From Bacillota bacterium (lineage in GTDB: Bacteria > Bacillota > Bacilli > Bacillales_A > Planococcaceae), in NCBI GenBank assembly GCA_023405135.1, contig JAEXYZ010000045.1, positions 1 through 64,000 on the forward strand: a DNA stretch of 64,000 bases, read 5' to 3'. The notes beneath the pieces are model-generated. The model did not search any database and was not told the origin of the DNA. It was given only the letters and a program-made list of their open reading frames with translations. Positions 25,641 to 33,921 of this stretch are shown in pieces (the stretch's first letter is position 1; every line of letters begins with the position of its first letter). Made by a program: the position numbers and the translations under genes.

Positions 25641-27184
25641 TGCGAAAAATTGATATTTTTGATACAACGCTTCGTGATGGAGAACAGTCAGCGGGAATTA
25701 ATTTAAACACTGCAGAAAAAATTGAAATCGCAAAGCAACTAGAACGTCTAGGCGTTACTATTATTGAAGCAGGTTTTCCTGCTTCAAGCCCTGGCGATTT
25801 CGAAGCGGTAAACCGTATTGCAGGCACAGTGAAAAACTCTATTGTTACTGGATTAGCTCGCTGTGTACAAAATGATATCGACAGAACATGGGAAGCTCTT
25901 AAAATTGCAGAACAGCCACATATTCATGTATTCCTTGCTACTAGCCCAATTCACATGGAATACAAATTGAAAAAATCACCTGATCAAGTTGTGGAGCAGG
26001 CTGTTGAAGCTGTTAAATATGCGAAAAAGTATTTCCCACTTGTACAATGGTCAGCTGAAGATGGTTTTCGTTCAGACCGCGACTTTTTAGTACGAATTAT
26101 TGAGAAGGTAATTGAAGCTGGTGCTACGACAGTAAACGTTCCGGATACAGTAGGCTATGCATCTCCTCAAGAATATGGTGAATTATTCACATTCCTTCGT
26201 GAAAATGTACGTGGAGCAGATAAAGTAAAATTCTCTGCGCACTGTCATGATGACTTAGGGATGGCTGTAGCAAATTCAATTGCTGCAATTCAACATGGAG
26301 CAGATCAAGTAGAATGTACAATTAACGGTATCGGTGAGCGTGCAGGAAATGCTTCTTTAGAAGAAATTGGTGTTGCATTGCATATCCGAAATGATTTATA
26401 TCAAGTTGAAACTGGCTTGAATTTAAAAGAAATTAAACGTACTTCTCAACTAGTAAGTCGTTTAACTGGCGTTGTTATTCAACCTAATAAAGCGGTAGTT
26501 GGGAAAAATGCATTTGCACATGAATCTGGTATTCACCAAGATGGTGTGTTAAAACATAAAGAAACTTATGAAATCATTTCACCTGCTTTAATCGGTGAAG
26601 GGGAAGTTCCTTTAGTATTAGGTAAACACTCAGGTCGTGCTGCTTTCCGTGATCGTGCTGTAAAAATGGGCTTTGAATTATCAGATGAAAAATTAAACAA
26701 AGCATTCCAAGAATTTAAAAAATTAGCGGATCGTAAAAAAGAAATTACAGAAGAAGATTTAATGACGCTTCTTACAGAACAGCAAGTGTCAATTGAAGAT
26801 GTTCAGCTTTATGAACTAAAATCTGTTCAAGTTTCTTACGGTACAGAAAACATCCCAACAGCTACAGCATCTGTTGTAACTCCAGAAGGTGAGTGTAGAA
26901 CACTTGCTGCAACGGGAGCTGGTTCTGTAGAAGCAATTTTCAATACTCTTGAGCAATTAGTAAATGCAACAGTTAATATTTTAGACTTCCGTGTTAAATC
27001 AGTTGGTAAAGGAAGAGATGCATTAGGTGAGGCAGTTGTAAACTTACGTTATAACGGGTTTACATCAACTGGCCGCGATGCATCACAGGACGTACTTGAA
27101 GCTACTGCTAAAGCATATTTAAATGCGATTAACCGTCATTTAATTCAAGAAAGTATTCGAACAAAACAACCTACTGAAGTTTGA
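25640..27184 (+). CDS. leuA: 2-Isopropylmalate synthase
   Basis: A 514-residue enzyme that condenses acetyl-CoA with 2-ketoisovalerate, the first committed step to leucine. The TIM-barrel carries the DTTLRDGEQSAGINL motif and metal-binding HCHDDLGMAVANS, and HESGIHQDG sits in the linker. The C-terminal domain (about 390-510; TATASVVTPEG) binds leucine for feedback inhibition. The GTG at 25640 overlaps the ilvC stop by one base and is preceded by GTGGTGA. A terminator-like hairpin follows at 27214, before leuB. Confidence 0.95.
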   Translation: MRKIDIFDTTLRDGEQSAGINLNTAEKIEIAKQLERLGVTIIEAGFPASSPGDFEAVNRIAGTVKNSIVTGLARCVQNDIDRTWEALKIAEQPHIHVFLATSPIHMEYKLKKSPDQVVEQAVEAVKYAKKYFPLVQWSAEDGFRSDRDFLVRIIEKVIEAGATTVNVPDTVGYASPQEYGELFTFLRENVRGADKVKFSAHCHDDLGMAVANSIAAIQHGADQVECTINGIGERAGNASLEEIGVALHIRNDLYQVETGLNLKEIKRTSQLVSRLTGVVIQPNKAVVGKNAFAHESGIHQDGVLKHKETYEIISPALIGEGEVPLVLGKHSGRAAFRDRAVKMGFELSDEKLNKAFQEFKKLADRKKEITEEDLMTLLTEQQVSIEDVQLYELKSVQVSYGTENIPTATASVVTPEGECRTLAATGAGSVEAIFNTLEQLVNATVNILDFRVKSVGKGRDALGEAVVNLRYNGFTSTGRDASQDVLEATAKAYLNAINRHLIQESIRTKQPTEV

Positions 27185-27213
27185 TTGTAATAACTATTTG
27201 CAAATCAACACTG

Positions 27214-27252
27214 AATGCCATCAAATGTCCTAAGCGTTTGATGGCATTTCTA
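27214..27252 (+). terminator. Internal hairpin between leuA and leuB
   Basis: AATGCCATCAAA (27214-27225) and TTTGATGGCATT (27237-27248) form a perfect 12-bp stem followed by TCTAT. The T-run is short, so termination is probably partial and could lower leuBCD relative to leuA. Confidence 0.65.
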
Positions 27253-27346
27253 TAAATCATAAATCATAATGACAAAATGTTCGTTTAACAGAAGTGCCTG
27301 CTACAACTAGGCAATTCGCTAAAACAAAAAGAAAGGTGTTTTTTCA

Positions 27347-28444
27347 ATGGAAAAGAAAATTACAGTGCTACCAGGTGACGGCATCGGGCCTGAAGTTGTT
27401 GCGGCTGCAGTACGCGTATTACAAGTAATTGGAAAACGATATAAACATGACTTCCACTTAGCTTATGCTGCAATTGGTGGAGCGGCAATTGATCAATTCA
27501 ATAATCCGCTACCTGATGAAACAATCGAATTGTGTAAAGAAAGCGATGCGATACTTCTAGGGGCTGTTGGAGGACCGAAATGGGATAATAACCCAGCGCA
27601 TTTACGTCCTGAACAAGGATTATTAAAAATTCGTAAAACATTCGATCTATTCGCAAACCTTCGTCCAGTAAAAGCATTTCCAAGCTTACTTGATGCTTCT
27701 CCATTAAAACGCGAAGTAGCTGAAAATGTTGATTTGATGATAGTTCGTGAATTAACAGGTGGTATTTATTTCGGCGAGAAAAAACGTACAGATGATGATG
27801 CGAGCGATTTAAATATTTATACTCGTCAAGAAATTGAACGTATTGTTGACAACGCCTTTGAACTTGCAAGACTTCGAAGAGGAAAACTTTGCTCCGTTGA
27901 TAAAGCGAACGTTTTAGAAACTTCAAGATTATGGAGACAAATTGTTGAAGAAAAGAAAGAACAATATTCTGACGTGATAGTTGAACATAATTTAGTAGAC
28001 TCAGTTGCAATGAAACTAATAACGAATCCAGGTTATTACGATGTAGTTGTAACAGATAATATGTTCGGAGATATTTTAAGTGATGAAGCATCAGTTATAA
28101 CAGGTTCTTTAGGTGTACTTCCATCCGCATCAATCCGTAGTGATAGTTTTGGATTATATGAACCAGTTCATGGATCAGCACCAGAAATTGCAGGACAGGG
28201 AATTGCAAATCCAGCAGCAACAATTCTATCAGTTGCCATGTTATTACGCTATTCCTTTGGGTTAAAGGATGAGGCAGCGGAAATTGAACGTGCAGTAAGT
28301 GCTGTATTTGATGATGGCTACTTCACTGCTGATTTAGTGAAGGATAGTAGTCGTGCTTTAACTACAGATGAATGGACAGATAAAGTTATTGCTGAAATCG
28401 ATACTAATTTCGTTGCTGATAGTATTATGGAATCTTATATTTAA
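27347..28444 (+). CDS. leuB: 3-Isopropylmalate dehydrogenase
   Basis: A 365-residue, NAD-dependent enzyme that oxidatively decarboxylates 3-isopropylmalate. LPGDGIGPEV at the start, the substrate motif LRPEQGLLKIRK, ELTGGIYFGE and DNMFGDILSDEASV are classic. The coenzyme loop EPVHGSAPEIAGQGIANP indicates NAD rather than NADP. AAAGGTG precedes the ATG. It begins 163 nt after leuA, beyond a hairpin, and leads closely into leuC. Confidence 0.95.
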   Translation: MEKKITVLPGDGIGPEVVAAAVRVLQVIGKRYKHDFHLAYAAIGGAAIDQFNNPLPDETIELCKESDAILLGAVGGPKWDNNPAHLRPEQGLLKIRKTFDLFANLRPVKAFPSLLDASPLKREVAENVDLMIVRELTGGIYFGEKKRTDDDASDLNIYTRQEIERIVDNAFELARLRRGKLCSVDKANVLETSRLWRQIVEEKKEQYSDVIVEHNLVDSVAMKLITNPGYYDVVVTDNMFGDILSDEASVITGSLGVLPSASIRSDSFGLYEPVHGSAPEIAGQGIANPAATILSVAMLLRYSFGLKDEAAEIERAVSAVFDDGYFTADLVKDSSRALTTDEWTDKVIAEIDTNFVADSIMESYI

Positions 28445-28459
28445 GGGTTGGTGAAGACA

Positions 28460-29869
28460 ATGGCGAAAAATATTATAGAAAAAATTTGGGATTCACATGT
28501 TGTATATGAAGAAGTAGGTAAACCAGATTTACTTTATATCGATCTTCATTTAATTCATGAAGTAACTTCTCCTCAAGCATTTGAAGGGTTAAGATTAGCA
28601 GGTCGAAAAGTTCGCCGACCAGATCTTTGTTATGCAACGATGGATCACAATGTACCAACTAAAAATTTACCAACGATTAATGACCCGATTGCTAAAAAAC
28701 AAATTACTACATTAGCTGAAAATGCGAAAGAGTTTGGTATTCAATTAGCTGATATGGGTCATCCAGATCAAGGAATTGTACACGTAATCGGCCCTGAGCT
28801 TGGATTAACACAACCTGGTAAAACAATTGTTTGTGGTGATTCTCATACATCGACACACGGTGCCTTTGGTGCACTTGCATTTGGTATTGGTACTTCAGAA
28901 GTTGAACACGTTTTGTCCACACAAACCTTATGGCAAAACAAACCAAAAACAATGGAAATCCGTGTAAATGGTAAGCTTGGCATTGGTGTTTCTGCAAAGG
29001 ACATCATTTTAGCTATCATCGCAAAATGGGGAATTGGTGTAGGTACAGGACATATTGTTGAATTTACAGGTGAAGCAATTCGCTCACTTACAATGGAAGA
29101 ACGTATGACAATTTGTAATATGTCCATTGAAGCAGGAGCAAAAGCTGGACTTATCTCACCTGATCAAACTACAGTTGACTATTTACGTGGACGCCGCTAT
29201 GCACCAAAAGAAGACAAGTTTGAAGAAGCTGCTTCTTATTGGCTAAGCTTAGCTTCAGATGATGGTTGTACTTACGACGTTGTTTTAGAAATTGATGCAG
29301 AAGAAATTGAACCAATCGTCACTTGGGGTACAAATCCATCAATGGGTACTGGAGTTACAAAAACTGTTCCTACGGTAGATGATTATGATAACGAATCTGA
29401 TAAAGCTGCTTTGAAAAAAGCACTTGCTTATATGGATTTAGAAGAAGGTCAACCAATTACTTCGATTGAAATTCAACATGTCTTTATCGGTTCTTGTACG
29501 AACTCCCGTCTATCAGATTTACGTACTGCAGCTAGTATTGTAGAAGGAAAAAAAATATTCCCAGGTGTAAAAGGAATCGTTGTTCCTGGCTCCCATTCTA
29601 CAAAAAAAGCGGCTGAAGCAGAAGGATTGGATAAAATCTTTATTGATGCAGGTTTTGAATGGCGCGAATCTGGATGTTCTGCTTGCCTAGGTATGAACGA
29701 AGATATTATTCCATCAGGGGAGCGTTGTGCTTCCACTTCAAACCGAAACTTTGAAGGACGTCAAGGTGCTGGGGCTCGCACACACTTAGTAAGTCCTGCG
29801 ATGGCAGCAGCTGCAGCAATTGAAGGTCATTTTGTAGACGTTCGAAAATACGTAAAGCAAGAAGTATAA
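28460..29869 (+). CDS. leuC: 3-Isopropylmalate dehydratase, large subunit
   Basis: A 469-residue aconitase-family subunit that, with LeuD, isomerises 2- to 3-isopropylmalate. It binds a 4Fe-4S cluster through cysteines in IGSCTNSRLSDLR and ESGCSACLGMN. GDSHTSTHGAFGALAFGIG is the usual active-site segment. The ATG at 28460 has AAGGGTTGGTG upstream; a TTG at 28448 is in frame but overlaps that ribosome site. It starts 15 nt after leuB, and leuD follows 22 nt downstream. Confidence 0.95.
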   Translation: MAKNIIEKIWDSHVVYEEVGKPDLLYIDLHLIHEVTSPQAFEGLRLAGRKVRRPDLCYATMDHNVPTKNLPTINDPIAKKQITTLAENAKEFGIQLADMGHPDQGIVHVIGPELGLTQPGKTIVCGDSHTSTHGAFGALAFGIGTSEVEHVLSTQTLWQNKPKTMEIRVNGKLGIGVSAKDIILAIIAKWGIGVGTGHIVEFTGEAIRSLTMEERMTICNMSIEAGAKAGLISPDQTTVDYLRGRRYAPKEDKFEEAASYWLSLASDDGCTYDVVLEIDAEEIEPIVTWGTNPSMGTGVTKTVPTVDDYDNESDKAALKKALAYMDLEEGQPITSIEIQHVFIGSCTNSRLSDLRTAASIVEGKKIFPGVKGIVVPGSHSTKKAAEAEGLDKIFIDAGFEWRESGCSACLGMNEDIIPSGERCASTSNRNFEGRQGAGARTHLVSPAMAAAAAIEGHFVDVRKYVKQEV

Positions 29870-29891
29870 GTCGATTAGGAGGGGATCAACG

Positions 29892-30482
29892 ATGGAACCT
29901 ATTAATAAAGTAACAAGTGTTATAACACCATTAGATCGAAAAAATGTTGATACAGATCAAATTATTTCAAAAGAATTTTTAAAACGCATTGAACGAACAG
30001 GTTTCGGTCAATATCTATTCTATCATTGGCGTTTTGATAAAGATGGAAATGAGATTTCTGATTTTGTATTAAATAAACCAGAATATAAAGGTTCACAAAT
30101 TTTAGTTGCACAAGATAACTTTGGCTGTGGCTCTTCTCGTGAACATGCACCATGGGCAATTTTAGACTATGGCTTTCGTGTTGTCATTGCACCAAGCTTT
30201 GCGGATATTTTCCATAATAACTGTTTTAAAAATGGAATTTTGTTAATTAAACTAACTGAAGAAGAGTGCGATGAAATTTTACAAAAAGGTCTAGAGAAGC
30301 CGTACAATGTGAATGTAAATTTAGAAGAACAAACCGTAACAGGGGAAGATGGCAAAGTATATCACTTTAACATTGATCCTTATTATAAAGAAATACTGCT
30401 AAATGGCTGGGATGAAATTGCATTAACATTTAAATATGAAGAGCATATCGCAGCTTATGAAGCAAAAAGAATTGCATTTTAA
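29892..30482 (+). CDS. leuD: 3-Isopropylmalate dehydratase, small subunit
   Basis: A 196-residue swivel subunit that completes the LeuCD active site. The DTDQIISKEFLKRIERTGFG start and the substrate loop NFGCGSSREHAPWA are diagnostic. AGGAGGGGATC precedes the ATG. It is the last gene of the operon; a hairpin between it and the convergent asnB gene ends both transcripts. ilvA and ilvE homologues are not in this window. Confidence 0.95.
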   Translation: MEPINKVTSVITPLDRKNVDTDQIISKEFLKRIERTGFGQYLFYHWRFDKDGNEISDFVLNKPEYKGSQILVAQDNFGCGSSREHAPWAILDYGFRVVIAPSFADIFHNNCFKNGILLIKLTEEECDEILQKGLEKPYNVNVNLEEQTVTGEDGKVYHFNIDPYYKEILLNGWDEIALTFKYEEHIAAYEAKRIAF

Positions 30483-30492
30483 TTGATAATAA

Positions 30493-30536
30493 AAAGAAGC
30501 CGAAAAATTTACCATAGTGGAATTTTCGGCTTCTTT
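30493..30536. terminator. Bidirectional terminator, leuD / asparagine synthetase
   Basis: AAAGAAGCCGAAAAATT (30493-30509) pairs with AATTTTCGGCTTCTTT (30521-30536), forming a stem of about 16 bp, A-rich to the left and T-rich to the right. Confidence 0.9.
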
Positions 30537-30550
30537 AAAATTTTCATAAA

Positions 30551-32419
30551 CTACACTGTTAATAGATTAGGTAATTGATCTTTAGATTGCTTATTATCAT
30601 TTGCAAAATATTCGTCATACCAAACTAAGAACATATAAATTGTCCATATTTTTCGTTGATGATTACCTTTTCCATCTACATGTTCATCAAGTAATTGCAA
30701 TATTTTTTGCTGATTAAAGAATTTACTTGCTGTTTCGCTTAGAAAAGCTTTTCGGACACGTGTAACAAATTTTTCTTCACGAAGCCAATAACGAATTGGA
30801 ACTGGAAATCCTATTTTTTTACGATTTGCCCAAGCTTTTGGTAATGTATTATTCGCAGCGATACGAAAAGCAAATTTTGAATTTTGTTCATTTACACGGA
30901 AGCGAGTAGGAAGTGTTGCTGCAACATCCATCACTTCGCGGTCCAAAAGAGGCACACGTAATTCAATAGAATGGGCCATCGACATTTTATCTGCTTTTAA
31001 TAAAATATCGTCAACTAACCATAAATGTAAATCAAGGAATTGTTTTTTTGTTACGTCATCATATCCTTTTGCTTTTTCATAGATAGGCATCACAATATCT
31101 TTTACAGATGGTGCATGTAAGAAATTTGATTTTAAAATTTCAGCTGCTTCATCTTCTTCAAAAATACATGCTTGGCCAATAAAAGTTTCTTCTACTGAAG
31201 AGTTGGCACGTTTAATAAAATGACCAATTCTGCTATTAGGCATTAAATGTGGTATGAGAGAACTAGCTGCTTTCACAAAATTAGGTAAGTTTTTATATTT
31301 TTTCATATTTGGTGTATCAGAGTATAAATCATAACCACCAAAAAGTTCATCAGCACCTTCACCAGAAAGCACAACTGTTACATGCTCACTTGCTAGGCGC
31401 GCTAAATAATACAATGGAATAATTGACGGATTTGAATGTGGTTCATCCATCATGTATTGAATTTTACCTAAGTCATTAAAACATTGTTCTGGATCTAAAA
31501 CTTTGCTTACATTTTCAATGCCGAGTTCATTTGATAATTGTTTAGCACTATCGATTTCAGAAAAGTTCTCTGTACTAAATCCTACTGTAAATGTTTGATC
31601 AGGACGTAATATTGATGCAACATAACTTGAGTCGACTCCGCTTGATAAAAAAGAACCTACTTTAACATCAGCTATTGTATGAATTCCAACAGATTCGCGA
31701 ACTACATCGTCTATCTCCTCAACAAAAGAATTTAACGCTTTTTCTTCTGGGTTGAACTGTGGCTCCCAGTAACGACTAACTGTTAGCTTTCCATTTTGAT
31801 AGGTCATGTAGTGAGCAGCAGGAAGTTTAAAAATTCCTTTAAAGAAAGTTTCCTTTAACACTGGATATTGAAATGTTAAATAAGGTTTTAATGCTTGCTC
31901 ATTTAGTTCCTTCACGAAATGTGGATGGGGAAGAAAGCTTTTAATTTCCGAACCGAAAAATAAAGTTCCATTCATTTGGCCATAGTAAAAAGGTTTAATC
32001 CCGAAATGGTCCCTTGCAGCAAACAATGTTTGATTATTTCGATCCCAAATAACAAATGCAAACATTCCGCGAAGTTTTTTTACTAATTCTGTTCCATATT
32101 CTTCATAGCCATGAAGTAAAATTTCACTATCAGTATTTGTTTTAAAAATATGTCCCTTTGAGATAAGGTCCTCGCGTATTAATTGAAAATTATAGATTTC
32201 ACCGTTAAAAATTAATACTAACGATTGATCTTCATTATATAAAGGTTGCGAACCGTTATGTAAATCGATGATACTTAGTCGACGAAAGCCTAGCGCTGCT
32301 TTACCTTCAATGAAACTACCGCCACTGTCCGGGCCTCTATGTATTATTTGATTCATCATATTTTCTAAAACGGCAGAAGCATTTTCAACTTCTCCTATAA
32401 ATCCTGTAAAACCACACAT
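30551..32419 (-). CDS. asnB: Glutamine-hydrolysing asparagine synthetase
   Basis: A 622-residue enzyme that makes asparagine from aspartate, ATP and glutamine. Cys2 after Met removal is the glutaminase nucleophile (MCGFTGFIG), with RGPDSGG and FNGEIYN in the Ntn domain (about 1-190). The synthetase domain has the PP-loop SSGVDSS and the motif SGEGADELFGGYDLY. AAGGAG precedes the ATG. Length and layout fit B. subtilis AsnB or AsnO; which paralogue cannot be settled here. AsnO in Bacillus acts in sporulation. Confidence 0.9.
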   Translation of the reverse strand: MCGFTGFIGEVENASAVLENMMNQIIHRGPDSGGSFIEGKAALGFRRLSIIDLHNGSQPLYNEDQSLVLIFNGEIYNFQLIREDLISKGHIFKTNTDSEILLHGYEEYGTELVKKLRGMFAFVIWDRNNQTLFAARDHFGIKPFYYGQMNGTLFFGSEIKSFLPHPHFVKELNEQALKPYLTFQYPVLKETFFKGIFKLPAAHYMTYQNGKLTVSRYWEPQFNPEEKALNSFVEEIDDVVRESVGIHTIADVKVGSFLSSGVDSSYVASILRPDQTFTVGFSTENFSEIDSAKQLSNELGIENVSKVLDPEQCFNDLGKIQYMMDEPHSNPSIIPLYYLARLASEHVTVVLSGEGADELFGGYDLYSDTPNMKKYKNLPNFVKAASSLIPHLMPNSRIGHFIKRANSSVEETFIGQACIFEEDEAAEILKSNFLHAPSVKDIVMPIYEKAKGYDDVTKKQFLDLHLWLVDDILLKADKMSMAHSIELRVPLLDREVMDVAATLPTRFRVNEQNSKFAFRIAANNTLPKAWANRKKIGFPVPIRYWLREEKFVTRVRKAFLSETASKFFNQQKILQLLDEHVDGKGNHQRKIWTIYMFLVWYDEYFANDNKQSKDQLPNLLTV

Positions 32420-32633
32420 TATTAAAATTCTCCTTACTTTTCCCAGTTATAAATATGACGATTACATTACAAAAAGGTTACATTTATTTTAAAGTTTTAT
32501 TTCTATTTTTTCTATAAAAATTTACAAGGTTAGTATAAGGCGAAAAAAAAGAAGCAATGAACAGTCTGAAAAGTGAGGTGGGGACTTTTTGACGTGGCGA
32601 TGGTAGGATTAATATCTTTTGAACAAAAAGAAC

Positions 32634-32656
32634 GGAGAGTCATGAAAGACTGCTCC
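32634..32656 (-). terminator. Terminator of the yfkAB gene
   Basis: On the minus strand GGAGCAGTC pairs with GACTCTCC around a short loop, followed by a T-rich GTTCTTTTTG. It lies just downstream of the radical-SAM gene. The remainder of 32420-32676 is AT-rich and probably holds the asnB promoter, not resolved. Confidence 0.65.
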
Positions 32657-32676
32657 ATTCAAAATTTTAGGTTTAG

Positions 32677-33786
32677 TTATTTTACCGAACCACTTACAAA
32701 CTGTTGATCTTGATAATACATATTTTTAACTAAGACATTTGGACCTAAGCATTTTACAGCAGGGCAATGGCAATTTAATGATTTGGCTAAATCAGTTTCT
32801 AGCCATTTATTAAAGGAAGCAGTTAATGAGTCAGTTTTAATATTGCCTAGTGCAGGTGTATCACCAAAGTCTGTTACAATTACATCTCCTGTAAATATAT
32901 TTACATTTAGTCTTGAGCGGCCGTCTGGATCATTACGCAATGTGACATTTTTAGCTTCACGTAAACGTTTTAATAATGCTAAATCTTCATCATTTTGACT
33001 ACAAGGATAGAATGGAAGTGTTCCAAATAGCATCCACACAGATTCATCTCGTATATCTAATAAATGATGGATTGCAGCACGTGTTTCTTCTAGTGAAAGT
33101 GATGTTAAACTAGACGCAAAATCAGACGGATACATAGGATGCACCTCATGTCGTGCACACTTCATTTCGTGTACAATTTGATGATGAATATGTTCGATGT
33201 ATGGAATTGTTTTTTTATTTAACATTGTCTCTGCTGAAACCATAACTCCTTGTTCAGATAACATGCGTGAATTTTCAATCATACGCTCAAAAAGGGCAGC
33301 ACGTTGGTCAAAGGTTGGTTTTCGTTCCATCATTGCAAAACCTGTTTCAACAAATTCCTCAATTGTACCCCAGTTATGAGAAATATGTAGCACGTCCAAG
33401 TAAGGTGCAATTTCTAAATAACGGTCCCCATCAATTGTTAAATTTGAATTCATTTGTGTTCGAATACCGCGTTCATGGGCATATTGTAAAATTGGTTTTA
33501 CATAATTGGCAACGGATTTTTTACTTAACATCGGTTCGCCGCCAGTAATACTCAATGTTTTTAAATGTGGAATTTCATCAAGTCTTTTTAAAATTAACTC
33601 TAATGGTAAACCTTCTGGATCTTTAGTTTGTAATGTATAGCCTACAGCACAGTGAGCACAGCGCATATTACAAAGTGTAGTTGTTGTAAATTCAATGTTA
33701 GAAAGTGTTAGTTTCCCGAATTGTTCTATATCTAAATAAGCTTCCCAAGGATCATACTTTGGGGTTATTTTTTCTAAAGTCGTCAT
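32677..33786 (-). CDS. yfkAB: Radical SAM protein YfkAB (CxCxxxxC family)
   Basis: A 369-residue radical SAM enzyme of unknown reaction. The SAM-cluster cysteines are Cys39, Cys43 and Cys46 (CNMRCAHC), followed by ITGGEPML. The C-terminal LNCHCPAVKCLG gives the second, family-defining CxCxxxxC motif. AAGGAAG precedes the ATG at 33786; the frame extends 14 codons upstream without a ribosome site. In B. subtilis the equivalent is known from the split or fused yfkA/yfkB locus. It shares strand and proximity with asnB, but the two are separated by a terminator. Confidence 0.9.
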   Translation of the reverse strand: MTTLEKITPKYDPWEAYLDIEQFGKLTLSNIEFTTTTLCNMRCAHCAVGYTLQTKDPEGLPLELILKRLDEIPHLKTLSITGGEPMLSKKSVANYVKPILQYAHERGIRTQMNSNLTIDGDRYLEIAPYLDVLHISHNWGTIEEFVETGFAMMERKPTFDQRAALFERMIENSRMLSEQGVMVSAETMLNKKTIPYIEHIHHQIVHEMKCARHEVHPMYPSDFASSLTSLSLEETRAAIHHLLDIRDESVWMLFGTLPFYPCSQNDEDLALLKRLREAKNVTLRNDPDGRSRLNVNIFTGDVIVTDFGDTPALGNIKTDSLTASFNKWLETDLAKSLNCHCPAVKCLGPNVLVKNMYYQDQQFVSGSVK

Positions 33787-33921
33787 AGTTTTCGATCTTC
33801 CTTTCCAAAAATACATTTTCTCATACAAAAACCTTTTCGAAAACTATTTTTGCTTCATTTAGAACAATTAACCGTTAAAAGGGACAATAAAACATTTTTC
33901 TAGCTGAACAGTAATGAATAA

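Noticed and set aside
28707..28997. Minus-strand ORFs opposite leuC, and similar long ones opposite ilvB, leuB and hyuB
   Set aside because: They are shadows of well-identified genes, with low-complexity translations and no ribosome sites.
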